This document shows positions 25,496 to 35,005 of a stretch of 64,000 bases of DNA, in pieces. This DNA is from DASQGA01 sp963762085 (GTDB lineage Bacteria; Actinomycetota; Thermoleophilia; Gaiellales; Gaiellaceae). Every line of letters starts with the position of its first letter. The first letter of the stretch is position 1. The stretch is taken from positions 62,001-126,000 of the forward strand of contig CAVXJD010000004.1 of NCBI GenBank assembly GCA_963762085.1, in the 5' to 3' direction. A program made the position numbers and the translations under genes. A model generated the notes under the pieces. The model was not told where the DNA came from. It saw nothing but the letters and a program-made list of their open reading frames with translations, and made no database searches.

Positions 25496-27661
25496 GTGGC
25501 CGTCGCCTCGCCCGAGCAGTACCTTGCAGAGCTCAATCCCGCGCAGCGGGACGCCGTCTTGGCGACCGAGGGCCCGGTGCTGGTGGTCGCCGGCGCGGGC
25601 TCCGGGAAGACTCGCGTTCTTACGTACCGCATCGTCCATCTCCTGAAGACGGCGGGAGCGAAGCCGAACGAAATCCTCGCGATCACGTTCACGAACAAGG
25701 CCGCCGGCGAGATGAAGCGGCGGCTCGAGGGGATGGTCGGCGGCGTTGCGCGGACGATGTGGGTGATGACCTTCCACGCCGCTTGCGGGCGGATTCTCCG
25801 CCGGGAAGCGCCGCGCCTCGGCTACAAGTCCAACTTCACGATCTACGACCAGGCCGACCAGATCAGGGTCGTCAAGCAGTGCCTGGAGGAGCTCGACCGC
25901 GACCCGAAGCGGTTCGTCCCGCGCGGCATCCACGCGCAGATCTCGAGCGCCAAGAACACGCTTGTCGACGCGGAGGAGTACCGCGCCCGGGTCGCCTCGT
26001 TCTACGACCAGACCGTCGCTGACGTCTACGACCTCTACCAGCGGCGGCTGTTCGCTTCGAACGCGCTCGACTTCGACGACATGGTGATGCTTACGGTCCA
26101 GGTGCTGGAGCGGTTCCCCGAGGCGCGGAAACGCTGGCAGAAGGCGTTCCGCTACGTCCTCGTAGACGAGTACCAGGACACGAACCACGCGCAATACCGT
26201 CTCCTCCAGCTCCTGGCCGGCGAGCACAAGAACGTGTGCGCCGTCGGGGACCCGGATCAGTCGATTTACGCGTTCCGCGGCGCCGACATCCGGAACATCC
26301 TCGAGTTCGAGAAGGACTTCGGCGAGGTCAAGGTGATCCCGCTCGAGCAGAACTATCGGTCTACGAACTCGATTCTCGAGGCGGCGAACTCCGTCATCTC
26401 CCACAACCGCGAGCGCAAGCCGAAGAACCTCTGGAGCGAGCTCGGCGAGGGCGAGCCGGTGCGGGTTCTCGAGGTCGAGGACGAGCATGCAGAGGCGCGC
26501 TTCGTAGCTTCTGAGATCACGTCGCTCGTCGACCAGGGCTATGCGAGCTCGGAGATCGCAATCTTCTACCGGACGAATGCGCAGTCGCGGGTGATCGAGG
26601 AGTCGCTCGGGACGACGCGGATCCCGTACCAGGTGATCGGCGGTCCTCGCTTCTACGAACGCGCCGAGATCAAAGACGCCGTCGCCTACCTGCAGGTGAT
26701 CGACAATCCCGCCGACGCCGTCTCCCTCTCGCGGATCGCGAACCGGCCCAGGCGCGGGATCGGGGACACGACGATTGCCCGGCTCGCCACGTTTGCAGTC
26801 GCGCAGAACCTCCCTCTCTGGGAGGCGCTGGGCCGCGCCGACGAGGCGGGCGTCGGGACGGCGCCGCAGAAGGCAGTCGCGAAGCTCCGCCTGCTGCTCG
26901 AGTCGCTCATGGCCTCCTCGCAGGAGCTCACCGTCCCGGAGCTCGTCGAGGCGGTGTACGACCGGAGCGGCTACGTCGAGGCGCTCGAGGCCGAGCGGAC
27001 CGTCGAGTCGCAGGGACGGCTCGAGAACCTGATGGAGCTCGTCGGCGTCGCGCGGGAGTACCAGCAGGCGGCCGACGATCCGACCCTCTCCGAGTTCCTG
27101 CAGCAGATCTCCCTCTACTCCGACCAGGACGATCTCGAGGAGGAGGGCGGGAAGGTGACCCTGATGACCCTCCACAACGCCAAGGGCCTCGAGTTCCGCG
27201 CTGTCTTCCTGGTCGGGATGGAGGAGGGGGTCTTCCCGCACGCGCGCTCCCTCGAGGAGCAGGGGCTCGAGGAGGAGCGTCGGCTCTGCTACGTGGGGCT
27301 GACGCGGGCTCAGGAGCGCCTCGTACTGCTGCACGCTTCCGCTCGCTCCCTGTGGGGCTCCCGGAACTACAACCTCCCGAGCCGCTTCCTCGACGAGCTG
27401 CCCGCAGACCACGTCGAGCGGGAGCGCCTGCGGCCGGCCTCCTGGTCGTCCTACGGGGTGCCGGCGCAGTCCGTTGCGCCAACGCGAGACGTGCCGGAGC
27501 TCTCGACGGGCGACACCGTGCGCCATTCGACGCTCGGAGAGGGTGTGGTCACGAGGATCGAGCGCGACGGCACGGTGACCGTGCGCTTCGCGGAAGACGG
27601 CGCCGAGCGTCGCCTCATGCTCGACTACGCGCCCCTCGAACGACTGACCTCACGCGGTTAG
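25496..27661 (+). CDS. pcrA: ATP-dependent DNA helicase PcrA/UvrD
   Basis: 721-residue SF1A 3'-5' helicase for nucleotide excision and mismatch repair and replication restart. All motifs are present: Q motif LNPAQRDAVL, Walker A AGAGSGKT, motif Ia TFTNKAAGEM, Walker B LVDEYQDTN, motif III GDPDQSIYAFRGAD, motif IV QNYRSTNSIL, motif V TLHNAKGLEF and motif VI CYVGLTRAQERL. The C terminus is the Tudor-like RNA polymerase-binding domain (GDTVRHSTLGEGVV). GTG 25496 is chosen because it begins just before the Q motif; the open frame extends upstream into the CinA gene. Confidence 0.96.
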   Translation: MAVASPEQYLAELNPAQRDAVLATEGPVLVVAGAGSGKTRVLTYRIVHLLKTAGAKPNEILAITFTNKAAGEMKRRLEGMVGGVARTMWVMTFHAACGRILRREAPRLGYKSNFTIYDQADQIRVVKQCLEELDRDPKRFVPRGIHAQISSAKNTLVDAEEYRARVASFYDQTVADVYDLYQRRLFASNALDFDDMVMLTVQVLERFPEARKRWQKAFRYVLVDEYQDTNHAQYRLLQLLAGEHKNVCAVGDPDQSIYAFRGADIRNILEFEKDFGEVKVIPLEQNYRSTNSILEAANSVISHNRERKPKNLWSELGEGEPVRVLEVEDEHAEARFVASEITSLVDQGYASSEIAIFYRTNAQSRVIEESLGTTRIPYQVIGGPRFYERAEIKDAVAYLQVIDNPADAVSLSRIANRPRRGIGDTTIARLATFAVAQNLPLWEALGRADEAGVGTAPQKAVAKLRLLLESLMASSQELTVPELVEAVYDRSGYVEALEAERTVESQGRLENLMELVGVAREYQQAADDPTLSEFLQQISLYSDQDDLEEEGGKVTLMTLHNAKGLEFRAVFLVGMEEGVFPHARSLEEQGLEEERRLCYVGLTRAQERLVLLHASARSLWGSRNYNLPSRFLDELPADHVERERLRPASWSSYGVPAQSVAPTRDVPELSTGDTVRHSTLGEGVVTRIERDGTVTVRFAEDGAERRLMLDYAPLERLTSRG

Positions 27662-27688
27662 CCGGCTCGTTCGGCTACCCTGCCCAAC

Positions 27689-28210
27689 TTGCCCTGTCGC
27701 TTCCTCGCGGCCCTCGCGGCTGCGGCTCTCCTCCTAATCCCGTCCGCTTTCGCCCAGCCCGCCGATTCCGGTGGGGCGCGATTGAGCATGGCTGCATTCT
27801 CGATCCAGGCCCCGGGCCCCTTCGCGCTCCCGCTCCGCGGCAGGCTCGAGTCGGGATTCGGCTATCGCTGGGGACGCCTGCATGCAGGCGTCGACATCTC
27901 CGTGCTCGGCACCGATCGCGTCCATGCCGCGCTCGCGGGCACCGTCGTGAAGGTCGGTTTCCAAAATCAGTACGCCGGCTATGGCAACGTCGTCCTGCTG
28001 CGCCACGGCAACGACCTCGCGACGCTCTATGCCCACTTGGCCCGTATGGACGTCAGGGTGGGCGAGCGGGTCGAACAAGGTGAGCTCGTGGGGAGAGCAG
28101 GCTGCACCGGCTCGTGCACCGGCCAGCACCTCCACTTCGAGGTGCGCATCGCGGGCAAGCCGGTCAACCCGATGCCGTACCTGAAAGACGTTGCCGGCTC
28201 GCTAAGATAG
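27689..28210 (+). CDS. Secreted M23-family metallopeptidase (LytM domain)
   Basis: 173-residue exported zinc endopeptidase-like protein that would act on peptidoglycan cross-bridges. A signal peptide (FLAALAAAALLLIPSAFA) is followed by the LytM domain: FGYRWGRLHAGVDIS supplies the first His and Asp ligands, LYAHLARM the general-base His, and GQHLHFEVR the last His. All catalytic residues are present. The start appears to be TTG 27689. It ends 8 bp before the tRNA gene. Confidence 0.9.
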   Translation: MPCRFLAALAAAALLLIPSAFAQPADSGGARLSMAAFSIQAPGPFALPLRGRLESGFGYRWGRLHAGVDISVLGTDRVHAALAGTVVKVGFQNQYAGYGNVVLLRHGNDLATLYAHLARMDVRVGERVEQGELVGRAGCTGSCTGQHLHFEVRIAGKPVNPMPYLKDVAGSLR

Positions 28211-28218
28211 CTCTGCAA

Positions 28219-28291
28219 GGGCGGTTAGCTCAGTTGGGAGAGCACCAGCTCGACAAGCTGGGGGTCACTGGTTCGAGCCCAGTACCGCCCA
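28219..28291 (+). tRNA. tRNA-Val (GAC anticodon)
   Basis: A 73-nt cloverleaf can be drawn completely. The acceptor arms GGGCGGT and ACCGCCC pair fully. The D arm is GCTC/GAGC, the anticodon stem CCAGC/GCTGG with loop TCGACAA, and the T arm ACTGG/CCAGT with loop TTCGAGC. The discriminator is A, and CCA is not encoded. The anticodon GAC reads valine GUC/GUU. Position 33, nearly always U, is C here. A six-bp GCGTGG/CCACGC hairpin follows at 28306-28326. Confidence 0.95.
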
Positions 28292-28342
28292 TCCTCAAAA
28301 GCCCCGCGTGGGAGTCTGTGCCACGCCAAACGGAGGAGGACG

Positions 28343-29710
28343 ATGACCGAGTACGCGGTGACGAATCCGGCAACAGGAGAGCAGGTCAAGACCTTCCCGA
28401 CGTTCACGGACGACGAGCTGGATTCGGCTATCGCCCTGGCGTACGACACGTATCAGAACTGGCTGCGATCGAGCACCGTCGAGGAGCGCGCCAAGTTGGT
28501 GCGCCGGGTCGGGGAACTACATAGCGAGCGGCGGGAGCAGTTGGCCGAGATCACCACCCGCGAGATGGGCAAGCCGTTGGATCAAGCGCTCGGTGAGGTC
28601 GACTTCTGCGTCGACATCTACAGCTTCTACGCAAACAACGGGCCCGACCTGATGAAGGACGAGCCGATCGAGCTGCTCGCGGGTGAGGGATCCGCAATCA
28701 TCCGCCGCAGCCCGTACGGCGTGATCCTCGGGATCATGCCGTGGAACTTCCCGACCTACCAGGTCGCGCGCTTCGCCGGCCCGAACCTAGTCATCGGCAA
28801 TGCCGTGCTGCTGAAGCATGCGCCCCAGTGCCCCGAGACAGCAGCGGCACTGCAGCAGATTTACCTCGACGCCGGCTTCCCCGAGGGCGCGTACGTCAAC
28901 ATCTACGCCACCAACGATCAGATTGCCCAGGTGATCGCCGACCCGCGCGTACAGGGCGTATCCGTGACCGGGTCGGAGCGCGCCGGCGCGGCAGTGGCCG
29001 AGGTCGCCGGCCGGAATCTGAAGAAGGTCGTCCTGGAGTTGGGCGGCTCCGATCCGTTCATCCTGCTCAGCACCGACGACATGGATGCGACCGTCGAAGC
29101 GGCCGTGGCAGCGCGCCTGGACAACGCCGGCCAATCGTGTAACGCCGCCAAACGGTTCGTCGTGATCGACGAGCTGTACCAGCCGTTCCTGGAGAAGTTC
29201 ACGGCCGCCATGACCTCGTCGAAGGTAGGCGACCCCACCGCCGACGACTGCGAGCTCGGCCCGCTTTCCTCGAGCACTGCGGCCGATCGCTTGCAGGATC
29301 AGCTCGACCGCGCGATCAAGGGCGGCGCCAAGGTCGTCGGCGGCGGCGAGCGCGACGGCAACTATTTCTCGCCGATGGTGCTGACCGATGTAACCGCCGA
29401 CAACGACGCCTACCGCGAGGAGCTGTTCGGGCCGGTTGCAGTCGTTTACCGCGTCGGGTCGGAGGAGGAGGCGGTCAAGCTGGCGAACGACACGCCTTTC
29501 GGGCTCGGCTCCTATCTGTTCACGACCGATCCCGAGCAGGCCGACCGCGTGGCCAACAAGATCGAAGCCGGCATGGTCTACGTCAACATCGTCGGCGCCG
29601 ACGGCGCAGAGCTGCCCTTCGGGGGCGTGAAACGCTCCGGCTGGGGGCGCGAGCTCGGCAAGTATGGCGCCGACGAGTTCGTCAACAAGAAGCTGATCCG
29701 AGTCGGCTAA
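28343..29710 (+). CDS. gabD: NAD(P)-dependent succinate-semialdehyde dehydrogenase-type aldehyde dehydrogenase
   Basis: 455 residues, the length of the short SSADH class of the ALDH superfamily. Landmarks are the cofactor/entrance segment GVILGIMPWNFPTYQVARF, the general base Glu in VLELGGSDPFIL, the catalytic Cys in NAGQSCNAAKRF and the C-terminal FGGVKRSGWGRELG. It oxidises succinate semialdehyde or a similar aldehyde to the acid. It has an AGGAGG site 6 bp before ATG 28343. It stands alone between the tRNA and the giant cyclase gene. Exact substrate inferred. Confidence 0.9.
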   Translation: MTEYAVTNPATGEQVKTFPTFTDDELDSAIALAYDTYQNWLRSSTVEERAKLVRRVGELHSERREQLAEITTREMGKPLDQALGEVDFCVDIYSFYANNGPDLMKDEPIELLAGEGSAIIRRSPYGVILGIMPWNFPTYQVARFAGPNLVIGNAVLLKHAPQCPETAAALQQIYLDAGFPEGAYVNIYATNDQIAQVIADPRVQGVSVTGSERAGAAVAEVAGRNLKKVVLELGGSDPFILLSTDDMDATVEAAVAARLDNAGQSCNAAKRFVVIDELYQPFLEKFTAAMTSSKVGDPTADDCELGPLSSSTAADRLQDQLDRAIKGGAKVVGGGERDGNYFSPMVLTDVTADNDAYREELFGPVAVVYRVGSEEEAVKLANDTPFGLGSYLFTTDPEQADRVANKIEAGMVYVNIVGADGAELPFGGVKRSGWGRELGKYGADEFVNKKLIRVG

Positions 29711-29841
29711 CAGCACGAGGGCTTCGCTGGGCGTGTGCGTTTGCGCACCCGTGGGCCCGCCAGCTCAGGACGTCCCCGGTATCGCCTGAAAAATCGCAAG
29801 GCTCGGGCACGTCTTGAATGTATGGGACCTGCTGAGGGATC

Positions 29842-32800
29842 ATGCGCTCGATGAGCGACCTCGCCGGCACCACCGGCGCCGGCGCGATCATCGGTGCTGC
29901 GGCCGGCCCGATCGAGCGGACGTTCCTGATTGGCGACGTTCGCGGCTACACGCGTTTCACGCGCGAGCGCGGCGACGCCGAGGCGGCGCGGCTCGCTATG
30001 AAGTTCGCCGAGGTGGCCCGTGATGCAGTAGAGGCTCGAACCGGCCGCGTGATCGAGCTGCGCGGCGACGAGGTGCTCGCCGTCTTCGAATCGACTGCTC
30101 AGGCCGTGAGAGCGGCGGTGGAGCTCCAGGCCGCCTGCAAAGAAGAGTCGACGGCCGACCCCGGCTTGCCGCTGCTCGTGGGCGTGGGCATCGACGTCGG
30201 CGAGGCTGTGCCCGTAGAGGAGGGCTTCCGCGGTGCTGCGCTGAACACCGCGGCGCGGCTCTGCTCAAAGGCCGCAGCCGGGCAAGTGCTCGTGAGCTCG
30301 CAGGTTGCCGACCGCGCAGGTGCGATTTCCGGTGTGAATTTTGCCTCGGCGGGCAGTTCGGAGTTCAAAGGCTTCGAGGCGCCCGTAGCGTTGATCGAGG
30401 TCGTTGCGGAAGAGCCTCCTTCGGTCGCCGACCAGCCCGCCGCGGCACCCCCGCTGCCGATCGAGATGGAGCTCGAGACACCGCTGGTCGGCAGAGAACA
30501 TGAGCTTGCCTGGCTTCGCGGCACGTGGCGGCAGGCACGGCGTGGCTACGGTCGGGTCCTATTCGTCTCGGGCCCCGCCAAGAGTGGGAAGTCGCGGCTG
30601 GCCGCGGAGCTTGCCGACTTCGCACATTCGAACGGCGCGGTGGTCTCGTACGCGGGAGCGGGCGGGACTGCAGTCGCCCTCGCTCAGTCTGCACTTCACG
30701 AGGCCCTCGCCGATCGGCAACCGACGCTCGTCGTAATCGACGACTTCGACGTGACGGCCGAGGCGCTCGCGCCGACCATGGTCGAGCTGGCGGACGCCAT
30801 CGATACCGGCCCAACCCTAGTTGTAGTTCTTGTTCGAGATCCGGATGCGACTCCCGCTGTTGCACGGTTGATCGAGCGCGTCGACAGCAGAGGGGACGGG
30901 CACCGCAGGCTAGGACCGCTGGACGCAGCGGGCGTGCGTGAGATTGCTCGACTGTACGCAGGAGCTGACGTGGAGGAGGTCCCGCTCGAGTCGATCACGC
31001 GCGCCTCGGGCGCTGTGCCGGGACGCGTTCACGAGGCCATGAGCGACTGGGCCGAGCGGGAGGCGACCAGACGGCTCGCTGCGGCCGCCGAGTTTCTCGC
31101 GACGGAGCGCCGCGAGCGCAGCGCGGACCTCGAGTTTGCGAACAACGTCATCGGACTCAAGCTTGCGCGGCTCTACGGCGTTGAGGCGACGTCCGTCGAA
31201 GCCGACGCCGGCACGTGTCCCTATAAGGGCCTGGCCTCCTTCGAGGAGCAGGACGCTGGCCTCTTCTTTGGTCGCGAGCGTCTCGTCGGTGAGCTCGCCG
31301 CGCGGACGGTTGGCGCAGGCCTGCTCGCAGTCGTCGGCGCTTCCGGTAGCGGTAAGTCGTCTGTGATCGCCGCCGGTCTGCTGCCTTCGCTCAGAGCCGG
31401 TCTCCTGCCGGGCAGCGAGCGCTGGCGCTCGGTCGTCATGCGCCCGGGCGAGCAGCCGCTCGCCGCTCTCGAGTCGCTGCCGATCCCAGACCCGGCTGGA
31501 GACGAGCGCCTCGTCCTCGTCATCGACCAGTTCGAGGAGCTCTTCACGATCTGTCAGGACGAGGAGGAGCGCCGCCGGTTCGTCGACCGAATTGTCGCCG
31601 CCGCCGGAGATCCTGACCAAGCGGTCGTCGTGCTGGCACTGCGGGCTGACTTCTCGGGCGAGTGCGCGGCGTTTCCCGAGCTCGCGGAGTTGCTCGCTGC
31701 CAACCTGGTGCTCGTCGGGCCGATGCACGCCGACGCGCTTCGGCGCGCCGTCGAGCTACCAGCGCGCAGAGCCGGAGTCCGAGTGGAATCAGCGCTTGCG
31801 GAAGCCCTTGTCGCCGAGGTCGGCGACGAGCCGGGCGGGCTGCCACTCCTCTCGACGGCGCTTGTCGAGCTGTGGATGGCGCGGAGCGACGGCTGGCTCA
31901 AGCTCGAGGCACACGAGAGTCTGGGCGGCGTCCGTGGCGCGGTCGCGCGTCTGGCCGACGGCTCGTACGACAACCTGAACGACGAGGAACGCTCTGCGGC
32001 CCGCCGCCTCTTCATGCGACTCGTGACCACCGGTGAGGAGGGAGCACTCGTGCGGCGCACGGTTCCTCTCTCAGAGCTCGATCTGGATCGTGACCCAGTG
32101 CTCGCCTCCGTAGTTGACCGCCTGACCCACGACCGGCTGCTCACCGCGCACGACAGCGCTTTGGAGGTAGCGCACGAGGCGCTGCTTCGCGAGTGGCCGC
32201 GGTTGCAGGAATGGCTTACCGAGGATGCTCAAGGTCGGGAGCTCCGCGAGCATCTGACCCAGAGTGCAAAGCGCTGGGAGGGCACCGGTCGGGACGATGC
32301 GGAGCTCTACCGCGGCGCCCGTCTGTCCGCGACGTCCGAGTGGGCCGCAGGCCGCCAGGAAGAGCTGAACGAGCTCGAGCGGGAATTCCTCGCCGAGAGC
32401 ACGGCCGAGAGCGAGCGCGAACTGGCGCGCCAGCGGCGAACGAACCACCGTCTCAAGGGTCTGCTCGTTGGAGTCGGCGTTCTCCTGCTCGTCGCAATCG
32501 CCGCCGGCGTCTTCGCCCTGGTCAAGCGGTCGGACGCGCAGCACAAGGCGCGCGTGGCTCTCGGCCGCCAACTCGGTGCCGAAGCCGTATCCGAGCCGCG
32601 CATCGACTTGTCAATGTTGCTCGCGCGCGCTTCGCTCGACCTTGACCGCTCGCTGCAGACGGAAGGCACGCTGCTCGCGACGTTGCTCCGGGAGCCTGCA
32701 GTGACGGGAACGTTCACCGTCCCGATCGAGGACCGGCCCCAGCAAGTCAGAGTCTCCCCCGATGGCCGCACGATCGCTGTGTCCACGAACAACAACGTGA

Positions 32801-34716
32801 TGCGGTTCTACGACACGCGCACCCATCGCCAGATTCGAACCGTGCCGCTCATCAATGCCGACTACACCTACGTCCCGTCGACAGGCGATCTGTTTGCGGC
32901 GGCCCCCGGATCCCCGCCCGCCTACGAGCTGCTCGACCCGGACACCGGGCATACCTTGGGCACCTTCATCTTCAGCGAGCTCTGGCAGAGGACACCCTCA
33001 ACTCCGTTCGAGCCTGCCATCGTGACCCGGGACGGGCGCTACGCGTTCGTCGTCTGGGCAGTCTGGAACCCGGACGGCCGTGAGGGGGCGACCTACGCGG
33101 AGAGCTGGCGGCTGAACCGCTCCGGCCCGTCACACCTCGTGCGGCTCCATGCCAAGGGGATCATTGCCGCGACCGCGACGCCCGGCGGCCGCCTGGTGGT
33201 CGCGACCAACGGCGCGATTTCGACGTGGGACGCGGCGTCGATGCGGCGGATCTCTGAAGTGCCGGGGCCGCGCCTGAAGGTTGCGTTTGCAAGCGGCGCG
33301 TTCAGCCCCGACGGGCGCACGCTCGCCTACGGCCTCCCCGACGGCACCGTGCACTTTTTCAACGTCGCCACCGGGAAGACGATCGCCGGTACCGGGGCAC
33401 ACTCAGCCGGCGTGGCACGCATGGCTTTCTCCCCCGACTCGCGCATCGCCGTCAGCGCCGGCGACGATGGGCTTGCGATCCTCTGGAACCCGGCAACGGG
33501 CGTCCCGGTCGAGCGGCTCACGGGGCATGCCGGCCGCATTCTCGGGCCTGACTTCAGTGCCGACGGCAAGACCCTCTACACGCCCAGCCTCGACGGTACG
33601 ATCCTCCACTACGACCTCGGCGGCGGTCGAAGGTTCGGCAGCCCGTTCAACCTTGGTGTCGCCGGGTTGCGAGCGCAGACCCTGGACACCGCTCCGCTTC
33701 TGGCCGTCTCTCCCGACGGGCGTTCGTTCGTCTCGACCGTTTCGAAATCGAGCGTCAGCCTCTTCTCAACCTCGACACTGCAACGAAGCGCGACCATTTC
33801 GCTCCCGAGCAGCCGGACCATCGGCGCAGGAGCCTGGGCTGGGGACCGCCTCGTCCTCGGCGCCGACCGAGGACTCGTGCAGATCTGGGACGTTACCGGA
33901 GGGAAGCCAAAACCCGTTGCGACCCTGCACGGACTTTCGAGCCAGGGGCAGTTGAGCTCTGTCGCGACGGGGGCGGGCGGACAGGTCGCCGCCGCCGTCG
34001 CCGGCTGGGACGGCCCTAATAGCGACACGGGTGGGCCTCCACCACGTGTAGGTCAGCTTGCGATCTGGCGCGACCGCCGGCTTGTCGGCGGCAAGCCGAT
34101 GAACCTACACGCGTATGGCAACGCAGTGGCCGTGTCTCGGGACGGCTCGACGGTCGCCGTCGCAACCGACGACGCGCGTGTGCTCGTGGTCGATGCCCGC
34201 ACGGGTCGGTTGGAACGGACGATCCGTCCGCAGAAAGGCCCTGTCAGCGTGACGACCGTTGCATTCTCTCCCGACGGAACGCTGGCGAGCGGCTCCTGGG
34301 CAGGCATCGTCAATCTCTGGGATCCGAAGACGGGCAAAGAGCTCGGCCACCCCACTCTCGTCGCTCAGGCTCCGGTGAGCGCAATCGCGTTCGCACCGGA
34401 CGGCAAGATGTTCGCGACGTCCGGCGGCTCCAGCGGTCATACGAAGGTCTGGGTTACTTCCACCCTCCAGCAACTCGGCGACGACTTCCCGGGCGGTGAA
34501 GGCTCGTGGGGCAACATCGGGTACACCCCGGACGGCCGGTACCTGTTGTCCGCCTACGCCGACGGCAGCGCGTACCGCTGGCCGGTGACCGTGGACGCCT
34601 GGGCGAACCAGGCCTGCCGCGTGGCCGGGCGCAACTTCACGCGCGAGGAATGGCGACGTTTCGTGGCAGGGCGTAGCTATGCAAACGTCTGCCCTGGATT
34701 CCCGATTCCGAGATAG
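29842..34716 (+). CDS. Cyclase-homology / AAA / nSTAND1 / WD40 multidomain membrane protein (1624 aa)
   Basis: Domains in order: a class III nucleotide cyclase-homology domain (about 28-190), an AAA-type ATPase (Walker A GPAKSGKS near 244), an nSTAND1 NTPase (CPYKGLASFEEQDAGLFFG at about 459, Walker A GASGSGKS near 500, Walker B LVLVIDQFEELF near 560), one transmembrane helix (LLVGVGVLLLVAIAAGVFAL, about 868-890) and a C-terminal WD40 beta-propeller (about 930-1600, repeated AFSPDG motifs). In the cyclase domain both metal Asp (D32, D76) and the Asn/Arg pair (N135, R139) are present, but the base-selecting Lys is Glu72. It probably senses something outside through WD40 and signals inside; ligand and activity are unknown. 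Confidence 0.88.
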   Translation: MRSMSDLAGTTGAGAIIGAAAGPIERTFLIGDVRGYTRFTRERGDAEAARLAMKFAEVARDAVEARTGRVIELRGDEVLAVFESTAQAVRAAVELQAACKEESTADPGLPLLVGVGIDVGEAVPVEEGFRGAALNTAARLCSKAAAGQVLVSSQVADRAGAISGVNFASAGSSEFKGFEAPVALIEVVAEEPPSVADQPAAAPPLPIEMELETPLVGREHELAWLRGTWRQARRGYGRVLFVSGPAKSGKSRLAAELADFAHSNGAVVSYAGAGGTAVALAQSALHEALADRQPTLVVIDDFDVTAEALAPTMVELADAIDTGPTLVVVLVRDPDATPAVARLIERVDSRGDGHRRLGPLDAAGVREIARLYAGADVEEVPLESITRASGAVPGRVHEAMSDWAEREATRRLAAAAEFLATERRERSADLEFANNVIGLKLARLYGVEATSVEADAGTCPYKGLASFEEQDAGLFFGRERLVGELAARTVGAGLLAVVGASGSGKSSVIAAGLLPSLRAGLLPGSERWRSVVMRPGEQPLAALESLPIPDPAGDERLVLVIDQFEELFTICQDEEERRRFVDRIVAAAGDPDQAVVVLALRADFSGECAAFPELAELLAANLVLVGPMHADALRRAVELPARRAGVRVESALAEALVAEVGDEPGGLPLLSTALVELWMARSDGWLKLEAHESLGGVRGAVARLADGSYDNLNDEERSAARRLFMRLVTTGEEGALVRRTVPLSELDLDRDPVLASVVDRLTHDRLLTAHDSALEVAHEALLREWPRLQEWLTEDAQGRELREHLTQSAKRWEGTGRDDAELYRGARLSATSEWAAGRQEELNELEREFLAESTAESERELARQRRTNHRLKGLLVGVGVLLLVAIAAGVFALVKRSDAQHKARVALGRQLGAEAVSEPRIDLSMLLARASLDLDRSLQTEGTLLATLLREPAVTGTFTVPIEDRPQQVRVSPDGRTIAVSTNNNVMRFYDTRTHRQIRTVPLINADYTYVPSTGDLFAAAPGSPPAYELLDPDTGHTLGTFIFSELWQRTPSTPFEPAIVTRDGRYAFVVWAVWNPDGREGATYAESWRLNRSGPSHLVRLHAKGIIAATATPGGRLVVATNGAISTWDAASMRRISEVPGPRLKVAFASGAFSPDGRTLAYGLPDGTVHFFNVATGKTIAGTGAHSAGVARMAFSPDSRIAVSAGDDGLAILWNPATGVPVERLTGHAGRILGPDFSADGKTLYTPSLDGTILHYDLGGGRRFGSPFNLGVAGLRAQTLDTAPLLAVSPDGRSFVSTVSKSSVSLFSTSTLQRSATISLPSSRTIGAGAWAGDRLVLGADRGLVQIWDVTGGKPKPVATLHGLSSQGQLSSVATGAGGQVAAAVAGWDGPNSDTGGPPPRVGQLAIWRDRRLVGGKPMNLHAYGNAVAVSRDGSTVAVATDDARVLVVDARTGRLERTIRPQKGPVSVTTVAFSPDGTLASGSWAGIVNLWDPKTGKELGHPTLVAQAPVSAIAFAPDGKMFATSGGSSGHTKVWVTSTLQQLGDDFPGGEGSWGNIGYTPDGRYLLSAYADGSAYRWPVTVDAWANQACRVAGRNFTREEWRRFVAGRSYANVCPGFPIPR

Positions 34717-34771
34717 AGGCGCGGATTCGTGCGATTTCCGAGGAGAGCAACCCGTAACCCTGACGGTCGCG

Positions 34772-35005
34772 CTAATCGCGGCGCCGTGGCGGACCCGTCA
34801 GCACTTTGGTCTCGACACCCGGATTCCGCATGCGCCAGGCGGTCAGGTGGACACCGAGCTCCGTGCGAGCCCGCCGGTGATCCGGCACCGAAGGCATGAA
34901 CACGTCCAGGGTGTTCGCGTCCGCCTGCTCGGCTATGCAGCCACCCTTCCGCAGGTACCGAATGAGGTCCTGCAGCCGTGCTTGGTCGCTGACCCTGACT
35001 CGCAT
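34772..35005 (-). CDS. Small conserved hypothetical protein
   Basis: 77-residue protein starting at ATG 35005 (MRVRVSDQARLQDLIRYLRK, then GGCIAEQADANTLDVFMP). The alternation of a helix, a strand with a conserved Cys-Ile-Ala and a second helix ending TAWRMRNPGVETKVL suggests a compact alpha/beta fold. The C-terminal W-x-x-x-x-P-G pattern is one I recall from short uncharacterised actinobacterial proteins; this is unverified. It is convergent with the giant cyclase gene, 55 bp from its stop. No function assignable. Confidence 0.65.
   Translation of the reverse strand: MRVRVSDQARLQDLIRYLRKGGCIAEQADANTLDVFMPSVPDHRRARTELGVHLTAWRMRNPGVETKVLTGPPRRRD

Noticed and set aside
25442..27526. 694-residue minus-strand ORF opposite pcrA
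   Set aside because: Shadow of the helicase gene; the plus strand carries every SF1 helicase motif.
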